Of a stretch of DNA of 64,000 nucleotides, positions 8,683 to 20,251 are shown piece after piece. The stretch is from Zhihengliuella salsuginis (GTDB taxonomy: Bacteria > Actinomycetota > Actinomycetes > Actinomycetales > Micrococcaceae): contig NZ_BMXK01000005.1 in the NCBI RefSeq assembly GCF_014651715.1, positions 62,001 through 126,000 on the forward strand, in the 5' to 3' direction. A program made the translations under genes and the position numbers. Positions within the stretch are counted from its first letter, which is position 1. Each line of letters opens with the position of its first letter. The notes under the pieces were generated by a model that did no database searches, had not been told where the DNA came from, and was given only the letters and a program-made list of their open reading frames with translations.

Positions 8683-10258
8683 GGCCCCCAGTCTGGCACG
8701 ACTGCCTTTGCGATTCCTCGGGCCGGGACGAGCGCGTCTCTGCCGGCGTCGGCCGCCAGAATCGCCTCGATCTTGTCGCGGCAGCCCCCGCATCCCGTTC
8801 CCGCCCGGCAGGACGAGCCGACCGCCTCGACGGTCGTGCTGCCCGCGTCGCGGGCCCCGGCCACCTGCCCGTGGGTGGCTCCGGAGCACCGGCACAGCAC
8901 GTCGTCGGCCGACGGTTCGGCCTCGGCCGACATCGCCGCGTCGTCGAGCCGGAACAGCGTGGTGCGGTCCGCCGGAAGTTCTCGGCCCCGCTCGTACAGC
9001 AGCACCAGCTCGGCCGCCGTACGCGGCATGCCGATGGCGACGAAGCCCGTAAGGACCCCGTCCTCGGTCACCATCTTCACGTACCTGCCCTGCTGCGGGT
9101 CCGCCCAGACGGAGACCCTCCGGGCCCCGGCGTCCCACAGGTCCACGTCCACCGTGCCGCCGGCGGCCAGGTCGATGCCGCGCGCCTTGAGCAGGACCGC
9201 GCCCGGCAGCTCCTCGGGTACGCCGTCCGCGAAGGGGTCCGCCGCGGCCAGTCGCGTCTCTGCCGCCTCGTCGAGCGGGCCGTCGAGGAACGGGTTGCGG
9301 ACCCGGTGCGCGGCCAGGTAACCGGCCAGCCAGGCGGCCTGGGACCAGCCCGGGCCGATGAGCCCGGATGGGCGGCCGCCGTCGACGGCGGCGCAGTCGC
9401 CGATCGCGAAGACGCGGTCCTCGGTGTCGGCGCGCAGCTTGCGGTCCACCTGGATGCCGGACCCGGTGGTCAGCCCGCAGCCAGCGGCGATCTCGTCGCG
9501 CGGGCGCACGCCGACCGAGAGCACCAGCAGGTCGCCCTCGATCACCGTGCCGCCGTCGAGCTCCAGCCCGGAGAACGTGTCCTCCTCCTTGCGCACGGCG
9601 ACGGCGGTGGCGGAAGGGACCAGCTGCACGCCCGCGGCGCAGAGGCGCGCGGAGAGCAGGCGGCCGGCGTCGGAATCGAGCGCGCGGGCCATCGGGTGGT
9701 CCCCGTGGTGGACCAGGACGGCCTGCGCGCCCTGTTCCTGGATCAGCAGCGCGGCCTCGACGCCGAGGACGCCGCCGCCCAGGACGACGACGCGGCCGCG
9801 GGCGTCGATCGCGCGCTTGAGCGCCCCGGCGTCGTCGAGGTCGCGCAGCGCGGCCACCCCGGCGGGCAGCTCGGGTTCGACGTGCGGGGCGAAGTTGAGC
9901 CCGCGCAGGGTCGGCAGCACAGGGCGGGCGCCGGTCGCGAAGACGATCCGGTCGTACTCCACGGTGTCCCCGGTCTGGAGGACGACGTGCCGGCGGGAGC
10001 GGTCCACGCGCTTCACCGTCGCTCCGAGGCGGACGTCGACGCCGAGCCCGCGCAGCTCGTCGACGTCGGCCAGCGTGATCGCGTCGACGCTCTTGCGGCC
10101 GCCGCCGACCTCGCCGACCATGACGCGGTTGTAGGCCGCGTGCGGCTCGGAGCCCAGGACGGTCAACTCGATCACCCCCGCCGCGACGGACGGCAGCAGA
10201 TCCTCGACCAGCCGGGCCGCCACGGGGCCGAAGCCGATGACCACGATGCGCTCGCCAC

Positions 10259-10262
<4 letters not shown>
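8679..10262 (-). CDS. nasB: Assimilatory nitrate reductase electron-transfer subunit (FAD/NAD(P)H oxidoreductase with BFD domain)
   Basis: This 527-residue flavoprotein starts with a Rossmann GFGPVAARL motif, has a second nucleotide site VVLGGGVLGVEAALL, and a conserved VFAIGDCA FAD-binding segment. It resembles the N-terminal half of NirB/NasB. The C-terminus is a bacterioferritin-associated-ferredoxin-like [2Fe-2S] domain with four cysteines (CRC ... C ... CGGC). It should pass electrons from NAD(P)H to the molybdenum subunit encoded immediately upstream, with which it shares an ATGA overlap. A stand-alone nitrite reductase is less likely, because the sirohaem domain is missing. Confidence 0.85.
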
Positions 10263-12592
<2,330 letters not shown>

Positions 12593-12608
12593 GTGTGGCC
12601 GAGCCTCC

Positions 12609-14006
12609 TCAGACGCCCTGGCGGGCGAACACGGTGCCCGGGCGGAGGTAGAAGAACCAGGTCACGGCCATCATCACTACGTAGGCGGCGACGAAGCCGA
12701 CGAAGGCGGCCGTGTAGGCGCCCGTGGTCGAGGCGGAGAGGCCGAGGGCTTGCGGGATCATGAAGCCGCCGTAGGCGCCGATTGCGGAGATCAGGCCCAG
12801 GGCGGCCGAGGCCTTGCGCTCGGCGGAGACGCCGTCGGCGCGGTCGACGGACTGCAGCGCGAACACGGTCGGGATCATCTTGTAGGTCGAGCCGTTGGCG
12901 ATCCCGCTGGCGGTGAAGAGCAGCAGGAACAGGCCCAGGAAGAGCCAGAAGCTGCGCAGCGGGAGCGTGAGGACCACGGCGACGGTGATCAGCGCCATGA
13001 CGGCGAAGCAGGCGACCGTGATGCGCGCGCCGCCGATGCGGTCGGCCAGCCTGCCGCCGTAGGGGCGGGACAGGGAGCCGACGAGCGGGCCGAGGAAGGA
13101 CAGCGACAGGGACGCGGTGAGGATCGTGAAGGAGGAGAACTCCTCGAACGTGTCCGCGATGAGCTTCGGAAACACCGCCGAGAACCCGATGAAGGACCCG
13201 AACGTGCCGATGTAGAGGAAGGAGATGATCCAGAGGTGCTTCTCCTTCAATGCGGCCAGGGCGCCGGAGATGTCGCCCCTGGCGTGGGAGAGGTTGTGCA
13301 TGTACTTCCGGGCGCCGAAGGCGGCCAGCAGGATGAACGGGACCCAGATCCAGCCGGCCAGCGGCAGGTTCAGGGCGGTCGCGGCCAGCGCCGTCACGGC
13401 GATCGGGACGATCAGCTGCACGACGGCGGCGCCCAGGTTCCCGCCGGCCGCGTTCAGTCCCAGCGCCCACCCCTTCTCCCGGGCCGGGTAGAAGTAGGTG
13501 ATGTTCGCCATCGAGGAGGCGAAGTTGCCGCCGCCGACGCCGGCGGTCGCGGCCAGCAGGAGCAGGACGGAGAACGGCGTCGTCGGGTCGGACACCGCCA
13601 GCCCCAGCCCCGCGGCCGGGACGAGCAGCAGCAGGGCGGAGACGACGGTCCAGTTGCGGCCGCCGAACCGGGCCACCATGAAGGTGTAGGGGATGCGCAG
13701 GGTCGCACCGACCAGTGCCGGGATCGAGATCAGCCAGAACAGCTGGCTCGTGGTCAGGTCGAAGCCGGCCTGCGGCAGGAAGACGGCCGTCACGGACCAC
13801 AGCTGCCAGACGACGAATCCGAGGAACTCGGCGAAGATCGACCACTTCAGGTTGGTCTTCGCGGTCGCCCGGCCCACGGAATCCCAGAAGTGCAGGTCCT
13901 CGGCGTCCCAGTTGTCGACCCACCGCCCGGGGCGCATTGCCAGGGTGGCGGGCTGTCGGCCGGCGGCGACCTGTTGCGCGGTCGCCGTGCGATCAGTGGT
14001 GCTCAT
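12609..14006 (-). CDS. narK: Nitrate/nitrite transporter (MFS, NarK family)
   Basis: This protein has 465 residues from the ATG at 14006, which follows GGAGG at a suitable distance; longer upstream readings have no ribosome site. It has twelve hydrophobic helices and the two nitrate-porter glycine signatures, GVGGGNFASSMANI and GLNAAGGNLGAA. It imports nitrate for the nasA/nasB reductase encoded downstream. It heads the operon and is divergent from hisC across a 240-base spacer. Confidence 0.93.
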   Translation of the reverse strand: MSTTDRTATAQQVAAGRQPATLAMRPGRWVDNWDAEDLHFWDSVGRATAKTNLKWSIFAEFLGFVVWQLWSVTAVFLPQAGFDLTTSQLFWLISIPALVGATLRIPYTFMVARFGGRNWTVVSALLLLVPAAGLGLAVSDPTTPFSVLLLLAATAGVGGGNFASSMANITYFYPAREKGWALGLNAAGGNLGAAVVQLIVPIAVTALAATALNLPLAGWIWVPFILLAAFGARKYMHNLSHARGDISGALAALKEKHLWIISFLYIGTFGSFIGFSAVFPKLIADTFEEFSSFTILTASLSLSFLGPLVGSLSRPYGGRLADRIGGARITVACFAVMALITVAVVLTLPLRSFWLFLGLFLLLFTASGIANGSTYKMIPTVFALQSVDRADGVSAERKASAALGLISAIGAYGGFMIPQALGLSASTTGAYTAAFVGFVAAYVVMMAVTWFFYLRPGTVFARQGV

Positions 14007-14233
14007 GGGGGTCCTCCGCGTGGGTTTGGCGGTGCGTGGTCGATGGCTACCAGCCTGCCGGGCGAAGATTTCGCGACGCGTTTCATCGTGTTGCGCTGAC
14101 TTCAATCGTCTCTCACGGGCCGCGATTCACCGCGTGAGAAGTCGCCAGCCCCGCCTCAAGCGGGACTTCGCCGGACACCGTTCGTCATCTCGATCCGCCT
14201 ATCGCCTGCGTCACAGTCGAGTCGCCGGTGGCG

Positions 14234-14246
14234 ATACCCTGTCTGT
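14234..14246 (+). promoter_or_regulatory. Candidate -10 box for a leaderless hisC transcript
   Basis: GATACCCT lies directly upstream of the hisC ATG, with TACCCT at 14235-14240. With usual spacing, transcription would begin at or next to the start codon. There is no Shine-Dalgarno sequence in front of the ATG, which fits a leaderless mRNA. The -35 element (GTCACA near 14210) is weak. Confidence 0.35.
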
Positions 14247-15434
14247 ATGACGCAATTCAGTAGTGCTGCCCGCGCCGATGCGGGTGAGCAGAACCCAGAA
14301 ACAGCAACGGAACTGCAGAACACCCCCCTGCAGGCGAATGCGGTCCAGCCGCGGCCGGTGCTGGACCGTCTCCCGAAGTACGCGGCCGGAAAACCTCCGG
14401 TGTCGATCGAGGGACTGACCCCCTTCAAGCTGTCCTCCAACGAGAACCCGCTGCCGCCGGTCCCGGCCGTCCTGGACGCCATCCGCGAGCAGATCGGGAT
14501 CTTCCGGTACCCGGACCCCCTGTCGACGGCCCTGCGCGGCGCGCTCTCCGAGCACTTGGACGTCCCGGCGGACGACGTCGTCACCGGCGCCGGCTCGCTC
14601 GGCGCCCTGACGCAGATCCTGAACACCTTCGCCGGGCAGAACGAGGACGGCGTGCAGGACGAGGTCGTCTACGCGTGGCGCTCCTTCGAGGCCTACCCGA
14701 TCGTCGTCGGCACCGCTGGTGCCCGCGCGGTCGAGGTCCCCGTCCTGGACGACGGCCGCCACGACCTCGACGCCATGGCGGCAGCCGTCAACGAGCGGAC
14801 CACCGTGGTGGTGCTGTGCACCCCCAACAACCCGACCGGCCCGATCCTGCGCACCGCCGAGGTGGAGCAGTTCATCGCCTCCGTGCCGCAGAACGTGCTC
14901 GTCGTGATCGACGAGGCCTACACCGAGTTCGTGCGCGACGACGACGCCGTGAACGGCATCGAGATGTACCGCAAGTACCCGAACGTGGCCGTGCTGCGGA
15001 CGTTCTCCAAGGCGCACGGGTTGGCGAACCTGCGCGTCGGCTACTCGATCACCCGGCCGCAGATCACCGCCCACCTGCGCGTGATCGCCACGCCGTTCGC
15101 GGTCTCGACGGTCGCCGAGCAGGCCGCCATCGCCTCGCTCAAGAGCGAGGACGCCGTGACCGAGCGCGTCGAGTCGCTCGTGCAGGAGCGCAACCGCGTG
15201 GTCGCCGGCCTGGCGGAGATCGGGTGGGAGATCCCCGAGCCGCAGGGCAACTTCGTCTGGCTGAAGCTCGGCGAGAAGGCCGTGGATTTCGCCGAGTACG
15301 CGGGAACGCACGCGCTGTCCGTGCGGGCGTTCGCCGACGAGGGCGTGCGCGTGAGCATCGGGGAGCCGGAGGCGAATTCCCGCTTCCTTGAAATTTGTAG
15401 GAACTATCCAACGAAGCCCCGGCTTTCAAAGTAG
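14247..15434 (+). CDS. hisC: Histidinol-phosphate/aromatic aminotransferase
   Basis: This 395-residue fold-type I PLP enzyme has FKLSSNENPL near the N-terminus, CTPNNPTGP, a DEAY motif binding PLP, and the lysine motif TFSKAHGLANLRVGY. Family members transfer the amino group to imidazole-acetol phosphate or to aromatic 2-oxoacids. It is not near other his genes and sits before the 2-oxoacid dehydrogenase operon, so an aromatic or branched-chain aminotransferase role is as likely as histidine synthesis. An N-terminal extension of about 35 residues is low in complexity. Confidence 0.85.
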   Translation: MTQFSSAARADAGEQNPETATELQNTPLQANAVQPRPVLDRLPKYAAGKPPVSIEGLTPFKLSSNENPLPPVPAVLDAIREQIGIFRYPDPLSTALRGALSEHLDVPADDVVTGAGSLGALTQILNTFAGQNEDGVQDEVVYAWRSFEAYPIVVGTAGARAVEVPVLDDGRHDLDAMAAAVNERTTVVVLCTPNNPTGPILRTAEVEQFIASVPQNVLVVIDEAYTEFVRDDDAVNGIEMYRKYPNVAVLRTFSKAHGLANLRVGYSITRPQITAHLRVIATPFAVSTVAEQAAIASLKSEDAVTERVESLVQERNRVVAGLAEIGWEIPEPQGNFVWLKLGEKAVDFAEYAGTHALSVRAFADEGVRVSIGEPEANSRFLEICRNYPTKPRLSK

Positions 15435-15490
15435 GTCTAAATCATCGCAAGTCCGCCTCCGGCCAGTAGGCTGGTACAGGACTTCCGCTC

Positions 15491-15528
15491 ATATGCCGCT
15501 CGCGGAATGTATTCCGCGAGCGGCATAT
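15491..15528 (+). terminator. Perfect 17-bp hairpin after hisC
   Basis: The arms are ATATGCCGCTCGCGGAA and its exact complement, with a TGTA loop, followed by a short T-run. The element lies 56 bases past the hisC stop and before the dehydrogenase operon, so a factor-independent terminator is the simplest reading. A long operator is the alternative. Confidence 0.75.
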
Positions 15529-15545
15529 TTCGTTGGAACACCACG

Positions 15546-15571
15546 TCAACTTCGAACGTTGAAACGTCAAC
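15546..15571. promoter_or_regulatory. Three alternating TCAAC/GTTGA half-sites before the 2-oxoacid dehydrogenase operon
   Basis: TCAAC (15546-15550), GTTGA (15558-15562) and TCAAC (15567-15571) form two overlapping inverted repeats with spacers of 7 and 4 bases, 25 bases upstream of the E1-alpha start. The arrangement looks like an operator for a dimeric regulator, for instance of the Lrp/BkdR or TetR type. No such regulator is adjacent. Confidence 0.45.
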
Positions 15572-15595
15572 ACCCCCGATGCGAAGGGAACACGC

Positions 15596-16780
15596 ATGGC
15601 GACGACCTCTCAGGCCGGTGCAGTGACTGATGTGCCGCAGGCGCCCGGCGCGGCCGCGGCCGACGAGCCGCTGATCCAGCTGCTCGACGAGCACGGCGAG
15701 CTGCATGCCGATGAGAAGTTCTCCGCCTACGTGGAGGACGTGGACGCGGAGCAGCTGCGCGGCATCTACCGCGACATGGCCCTCACCCGCCGGTTCGACG
15801 TCGAGGCCACCGCCCTCCAGCGCCAGGGCCAGCTGGCCCTGTGGGTCCCGTGCCGCGGCCAGGAGGCCGCGCAGATCGGATCGGGCCGCGCCACGCGTCC
15901 GGGCGACTACATCTTCCCGACCTACCGCGAGCACGGCGTCGCCTGGACGCGCCAGGTCGACTTCGCCGAGATGCTGCGCATCTTCCGCGGCGTCTCGAAC
16001 GGCGGCTGGGACCCGCGGGAGAACAACTTCCACATGTACACGATGGTGCTCGCCGCGCAGGTCCCGCACGCCACCGGGTACGCGATGGGCATCAACCACG
16101 ACCAGGCGGATTGGGACGCCGAGCGCCGCGCAGCCGAGGGGGACGCCGTCGTCGCGTACTTCGGCGACGGGGCCTCGTCCGAGGGCGACGTGCACGAGTC
16201 GATGGTCTTCGCCGCCAGCTTCGACGCACCGATCGTCTTCTTCTGCCAGAACAACCAGTGGGCCATCTCGGTGCCGTTCGAGGTCCAGTCCAAGGTCCCG
16301 CTGGCCACCCGCGCCGCCGGCTACGGGTTCGAGGGCCTCCGCGTCGACGGCAACGACGTCCTCGCCTGCCTCGCCGCGACGCGCTACGCCCTCGAGCACG
16401 CCCGCCGCGGCGACGGCCCTGTCTTCATCGAGGCCGTGACCTACCGCATGAGCGCCCACACGACCGCCGACGACCCGACCAAGTACCGGGCCAGCGCGGA
16501 GGAGCAGGAATGGGAGCCGAAGGACCCGGTGGCCCGCCTCGAGACCTACCTGCGCGCCTCGGGCGCCGGAGACGACGCCTTCTTCGAGCAGGTCGCCGCG
16601 GACGCCGACGAGATGGCGGCCGGCGTGCGCGCCAAGGCGTTCACGTTCCCGGATCCCGTCCTCGAGGACTCGTTCAACAACGTCTACGCGGAGGCGCACC
16701 CGCTCATCCGCGAGGAATCCGAGTGGTTCCGCCAGTACGATGCCGGCTTCGCCGACAACCACACGGGAGGCGCCCGATGA
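15596..16780 (+). CDS. bkdA: 2-oxoacid dehydrogenase E1 component, alpha subunit
   Basis: This 394-residue thiamine-diphosphate enzyme subunit has the ThDP motif GDGASSEGDVHESMVFAA ending in QNNQWAISVP, and the phosphorylation-loop-like region YRMSAHTTADDPTKYR. With the beta subunit it decarboxylates a 2-oxoacid and loads lipoyl groups of E2. Sequence type and length resemble mycobacterial BkdA (branched-chain) more than AceE-type pyruvate dehydrogenase, but pyruvate cannot be excluded. It starts after GAAGGGA and overlaps E1-beta by ATGA. Confidence 0.9.
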   Translation: MATTSQAGAVTDVPQAPGAAAADEPLIQLLDEHGELHADEKFSAYVEDVDAEQLRGIYRDMALTRRFDVEATALQRQGQLALWVPCRGQEAAQIGSGRATRPGDYIFPTYREHGVAWTRQVDFAEMLRIFRGVSNGGWDPRENNFHMYTMVLAAQVPHATGYAMGINHDQADWDAERRAAEGDAVVAYFGDGASSEGDVHESMVFAASFDAPIVFFCQNNQWAISVPFEVQSKVPLATRAAGYGFEGLRVDGNDVLACLAATRYALEHARRGDGPVFIEAVTYRMSAHTTADDPTKYRASAEEQEWEPKDPVARLETYLRASGAGDDAFFEQVAADADEMAAGVRAKAFTFPDPVLEDSFNNVYAEAHPLIREESEWFRQYDAGFADNHTGGAR

Positions 16781-17751
16781 CCACGATGACCATTGCCAAG
16801 GCCATCAACGCGGGCCTGCGGCGCAGCCTCGAATCCGATGAGAAGTCCCTGCTCATCGGCGAGGACATCGGCCGGCTCGGCGGCGTCTACCGCATCACGG
16901 ACGGTCTGATGGCCGACTTCGGCACCCGCCGGGTGATCGACTCCCCGCTTGCCGAGTCCGGGATCATCGGCACGTGCATCGGCATGGCCCTGCGCGGCTA
17001 CCGCCCGGTCGCCGAGATCCAGTTCGACGGCTTCGTGTTCCCCGGCTTCAACCAGATCACCACCCAGCTGGCCAAGATGCGGGCCCGCTCCGAGGGCCGG
17101 CTCACGGTGCCCGTCGTCGTGCGCATCCCCTACGGCGGCGGCATCGGCTCGATCGAGCACCACTCCGAGTCGCCGGAGGCGCTCTTCGCGCACACCGCCG
17201 GCCTGCGCATCATCACGCCGTCGAACGCCCAGGACGCCTACTGGATGATCCAGCAGGCCATCGAGTGCGACGACCCGGTGATCGTGTTCGAACCCAAGCG
17301 CCGCTACTGGCTCAAGGGCGAGGTCGACACCGAGCGCCCGGCCCTGGACCCGTTCAAGGCCCAGGTGGTCCGCGAGGGCCACCACGCCACGATCGTCGCG
17401 TACGGCCCGCTCGTCCCGGTCGCGCTCGCCGCCGCGGACGCGGCCGAGGAGGACGGCTACAGCGTCGAGGTCGTGGACCTGCGCTCGATCAGCCCGATCG
17501 ACTTCGACACCGTCATCGCCTCCGTCGAGAAGACGGGACGCCTGATCGTCACCCACGAGGCCCCCACCTTCGGCGGCATCGGCGGCGAGATCGCCTCGCG
17601 CGTCTCCGAGCGCGCGTTCCTCTCCCTCGAGGCCCCGGTGCTGCGCGTCGGCGGCTTCCACATGCCGTACCCGGTGGCCAAGGTCGAGGAAGACTACCTG
17701 CCGGGCATCGACAAGCTGCTCGAAGCCCTCGACCGCCTCTTCACGTACTAA
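16777..17751 (+). CDS. bkdB: 2-oxoacid dehydrogenase E1 component, beta subunit
   Basis: This 324-residue transketolase-type subunit includes GEDIGRLGGVYRIT, DSPLAESGIIG, EIQFDGFVFPGFNQ and HHSESPEALFAHTAGL, all typical of E1-beta of branched-chain or acetoin/pyruvate dehydrogenases. The start overlaps the alpha-subunit stop, coupling the two subunits of the heterotetramer. The E2 gene follows after 12 bases. Confidence 0.92.
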   Translation: MTTMTIAKAINAGLRRSLESDEKSLLIGEDIGRLGGVYRITDGLMADFGTRRVIDSPLAESGIIGTCIGMALRGYRPVAEIQFDGFVFPGFNQITTQLAKMRARSEGRLTVPVVVRIPYGGGIGSIEHHSESPEALFAHTAGLRIITPSNAQDAYWMIQQAIECDDPVIVFEPKRRYWLKGEVDTERPALDPFKAQVVREGHHATIVAYGPLVPVALAAADAAEEDGYSVEVVDLRSISPIDFDTVIASVEKTGRLIVTHEAPTFGGIGGEIASRVSERAFLSLEAPVLRVGGFHMPYPVAKVEEDYLPGIDKLLEALDRLFTY

Positions 17752-17763
17752 GGGATCACGCAG

Positions 17764-19263
17764 ATGAACATTTTTACTCTTCCCGACGTGGGCGAGGGCC
17801 TGACGGAGGCGGACATCGTCTCCTGGAAGGTCGCCGTCGGCGACGCCGTGAGCGTCAACCAGGTCTTCGTGGAGATCGAGACGGCCAAGAGCCTCGTCGA
17901 GCTGCCCTGCCCGTTCGCGGGCACGGTCGCCGAGCTGCACGCCGCCGAGGGCGAGACCCTCGAGGTCGGCAAGCCGCTCATCACCATCGACGAGGCCGCG
18001 GTGCCCGCCGAGCCCCAGGCCCCGGATGCGGGGCGGCCGCTGCCGGAGGACCCGGCCGCGCAGTCGATCCTCGGCGAGGTCACCGAGCACTCGCTGGACG
18101 ACGAGGGCGAGGACTACGACGACGGGGCCGCACCCGCCGCGGACCGCTCGCCCGCCGCTCCGGCCGAGGAGGGCGTCGGCCCGCTCGTCGGGTCAGGGCC
18201 CAAGGCCGACCCGGCCCGCCGCCGTCGTCGGCTGGACCGGCCGACCCCGTCGACCGCCGTCCGCGAGGGGCTCAAGGGCGCCCGCGAGCGCCTGACCCCG
18301 CGGGCTCCTGCGGCGACGGCCGGTGCCGTGCAGTCGCGCGTGGCCGCCTCCGGTGCCGCCGTGAGCGGCCTGCTGGGGCGCGTGCTCGCGAAGCCGCCGG
18401 TGCGCAAATTCGCGAAGGAGCTCGGGATCGACCTGGCGAAGGTGCCCGCGACGGGCGGGCAGGGCGAGATCACCCGCGAGGACCTGCTCTCCTACCAGGC
18501 GCAGCGCGAGGCCGAGCAGGACGCGGCACCCACGTTCTGGAACTCCAAGGCGGGCCGCGACGACCGGATCGACCGCCAGGCGGTCAAGGGCGTGCGCAAG
18601 GCGACGGCGAAGGCCATGGTGGACTCGGCGTTCAGCGCGCCGCACGTCTCCATCTTCGTGGACGTTGACGCCACCCGGACCATGGAGTTCGTGCAGCGGC
18701 TGAAGAAGTCCAAGGACTTCGAGGGCGTGAAGGTGTCCCCGCTGCTGATTCTGGCGAAGGCCGTGATCTGGGCGGCCGCGCGCAACCCGAACGTCAACGC
18801 CTCCTGGGTGGAGACGGAGAACGGCGCCGAGATCCAGGTCAAGCACTTCATGAACCTGGGTATCGCCGCGGCCACCCCGCGCGGCCTGCTGGTGCCGAAC
18901 ATCAAGGACGCGCAGGACCTGAGCCTGAAGGAGCTGGCGATCCAGCTCAACGAGCTGGCGTCGACGGCGCGGGCCGGCCGGACGTCCCCGGCGGAGATGA
19001 AGGACGGGACGCTGACGGTGACGAACATCGGCGCGCTCGGCATCGACACCGGCACGCCGATCATCAACCCGGGCGAGGTCGCGATCGTCGCGTTCGGCAC
19101 CATCAAGCAGAAGCCGTGGGTCGTCTCCGGCGAGGTCATCCCGCGGTGGATCACCACGCTCGGCGGATCGTTCGACCACCGGGTCGTGGACGGCGACCTC
19201 TCCGCCCGGTTCATGGCGGACGTCGCGGCGATCATGGAGGAGCCGGCGCTCCTGCTCGATTGA
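17764..19263 (+). CDS. bkdC: 2-oxoacid dehydrogenase E2 component (dihydrolipoamide acyltransferase)
   Basis: This 499-residue E2 has an N-terminal lipoyl domain (residues 1-80) with the lipoylated lysine in [13 protein letters not shown] long Pro/Ala/acidic linker follows, then an E1/E3-binding domain ([20 protein letters not shown], about residues 217-236) and a C-terminal catalytic domain with the active-site motif FDHRVVDGD. It is the core of the complex and completes the three-gene operon. The E3 lipoamide dehydrogenase gene is not in the window. Confidence 0.92.
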   Translation: MNIFTLPDVGEGLTEADIVSWKVAVGDAVSVNQVFVEIETAKSLVELPCPFAGTVAELHAAEGETLEVGKPLITIDEAAVPAEPQAPDAGRPLPEDPAAQSILGEVTEHSLDDEGEDYDDGAAPAADRSPAAPAEEGVGPLVGSGPKADPARRRRRLDRPTPSTAVREGLKGARERLTPRAPAATAGAVQSRVAASGAAVSGLLGRVLAKPPVRKFAKELGIDLAKVPATGGQGEITREDLLSYQAQREAEQDAAPTFWNSKAGRDDRIDRQAVKGVRKATAKAMVDSAFSAPHVSIFVDVDATRTMEFVQRLKKSKDFEGVKVSPLLILAKAVIWAAARNPNVNASWVETENGAEIQVKHFMNLGIAAATPRGLLVPNIKDAQDLSLKELAIQLNELASTARAGRTSPAEMKDGTLTVTNIGALGIDTGTPIINPGEVAIVAFGTIKQKPWVVSGEVIPRWITTLGGSFDHRVVDGDLSARFMADVAAIMEEPALLLD

Positions 19264-19281
19264 CCCGGCCCGGGTGCCGGG
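19264..19281 (+). terminator. Short GC hairpin after E2
   Basis: CCCGGC and GCCGGG pair around a six-base loop starting one base after the E2 stop codon. The stem is short and there is no U-tract. It is a weak terminator candidate at the operon end. Confidence 0.35.
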
Positions 19282-19346
19282 CGAGGACGGCCGCAGGACA
19301 CGCCTCCGCCGCACCTCTGGCAACGGCGGTGCGGTCCTGAGAGACT

Positions 19347-19364
19347 GCTGTCGTCGGCGACAGC
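19347..19364 (+). promoter_or_regulatory. GCTGTCG-TCGG-CGACAGC hairpin before the lipoprotein gene
   Basis: A perfect 7-bp stem with a TCGG tetraloop lies 41 bases before the lipoprotein start. It could be a leader hairpin or a terminator for the upstream operon; the sequence does not decide. Confidence 0.3.
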
Positions 19365-19405
19365 GAGGTGGGCCGACCGGTCCGACGACCCAAGCGGAGG
19401 GACGC

Positions 19406-20227
19406 ATGATGCGCGGCACGGCAACAGCAGGCTCCCGGCGGGCAGCACCCGGCGGGGCCCGGAAGCGGGCGGCGGGCACCGCCGTCGTCCTGGCCGCGGC
19501 GGGCGCGCTCATCGCCGGCTGCTCCGGAGGGGCGCCGGAGCCGGCGCCGACCGACACGGGCGAGCCGGTGCAGTCGCCGGGCGCGACGACCGCCCCGGCG
19601 ACCGGGAGCCCGACGCCCACGGCGACCGGATCAGCATCGCCGACACCGACACCCGCGCCCGAGATCCCCGAGATCACCGAGGACGACCTGCTCGAGACCG
19701 ACGGGTGGCAGGAGTTCGAGAACGGCTTCATCGAATTCGAGTACCCCCAGGGCTGGGACGTCGTCGAGGCGTCCGGGCCCGCGGCGGCCTGGCTCATGGA
19801 CGTCGTCGACGAGAACGGCACCGTGCTCGCGCAGTTCACGCCCGAGCCGTTCCAGGGCGACGCCGACGGGCCGATCATGGTCAGCTCGGTCGCCGAGCTC
19901 GGCCGCCTCTCCGTCGACACGGAGGCCGAGGCCGACCAGGTGCTTTTGACCGTGGCCACCGAGCCCTCGGAGAGCGCCGTGGAGAAGGAGCGCAAGTTCC
20001 AGGTGAGCGTCCTCGAGCCCGCGCAGGCCGACGCGTGGATCGCCGACCTCCAGTCGCCGCTGGGCTTCAAGCAGACCGACGAGGACTGGGCCTACTTCGT
20101 CTCCGCCCCCGAGTTCCTGATGCTCGACGGCGAGGCCGTGCAGGACCCGACGGACGAGCAGATCGCCGAGTTCATGGGCACCGAACGGTACCTGCAGCTG
20201 CTCACCGTGTTGGACAGCCTGGGCTGA
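19406..20227 (+). CDS. Lipoprotein of unknown function
   Basis: This 273-residue protein has a basic, hydrophobic signal and a lipobox ALIAGC (lipidated Cys39). A Pro/Thr/Ser-rich spacer to about residue 90 acts as a cell-wall tether, then comes a folded domain beginning GWQEFENGFIEFEYPQGW. That domain recalls small secreted beta-rich domains of actinobacterial lipoproteins, but I do not recognise a named family. The start is fixed by GGAGGG seven bases upstream. It is probably monocistronic. Confidence 0.8.
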   Translation: MMRGTATAGSRRAAPGGARKRAAGTAVVLAAAGALIAGCSGGAPEPAPTDTGEPVQSPGATTAPATGSPTPTATGSASPTPTPAPEIPEITEDDLLETDGWQEFENGFIEFEYPQGWDVVEASGPAAAWLMDVVDENGTVLAQFTPEPFQGDADGPIMVSSVAELGRLSVDTEAEADQVLLTVATEPSESAVEKERKFQVSVLEPAQADAWIADLQSPLGFKQTDEDWAYFVSAPEFLMLDGEAVQDPTDEQIAEFMGTERYLQLLTVLDSLG

Positions 20228-20251
20228 GACGCCCCGACCCCGGCGGACTCT

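Noticed and set aside
14007-14105. A GlnR box upstream of narK, prompted by GAAAC and GAAAT on the minus strand.
   Set aside because: The two motifs have the wrong spacing, and the GTnAC halves are absent, so it does not match the known GlnR consensus.
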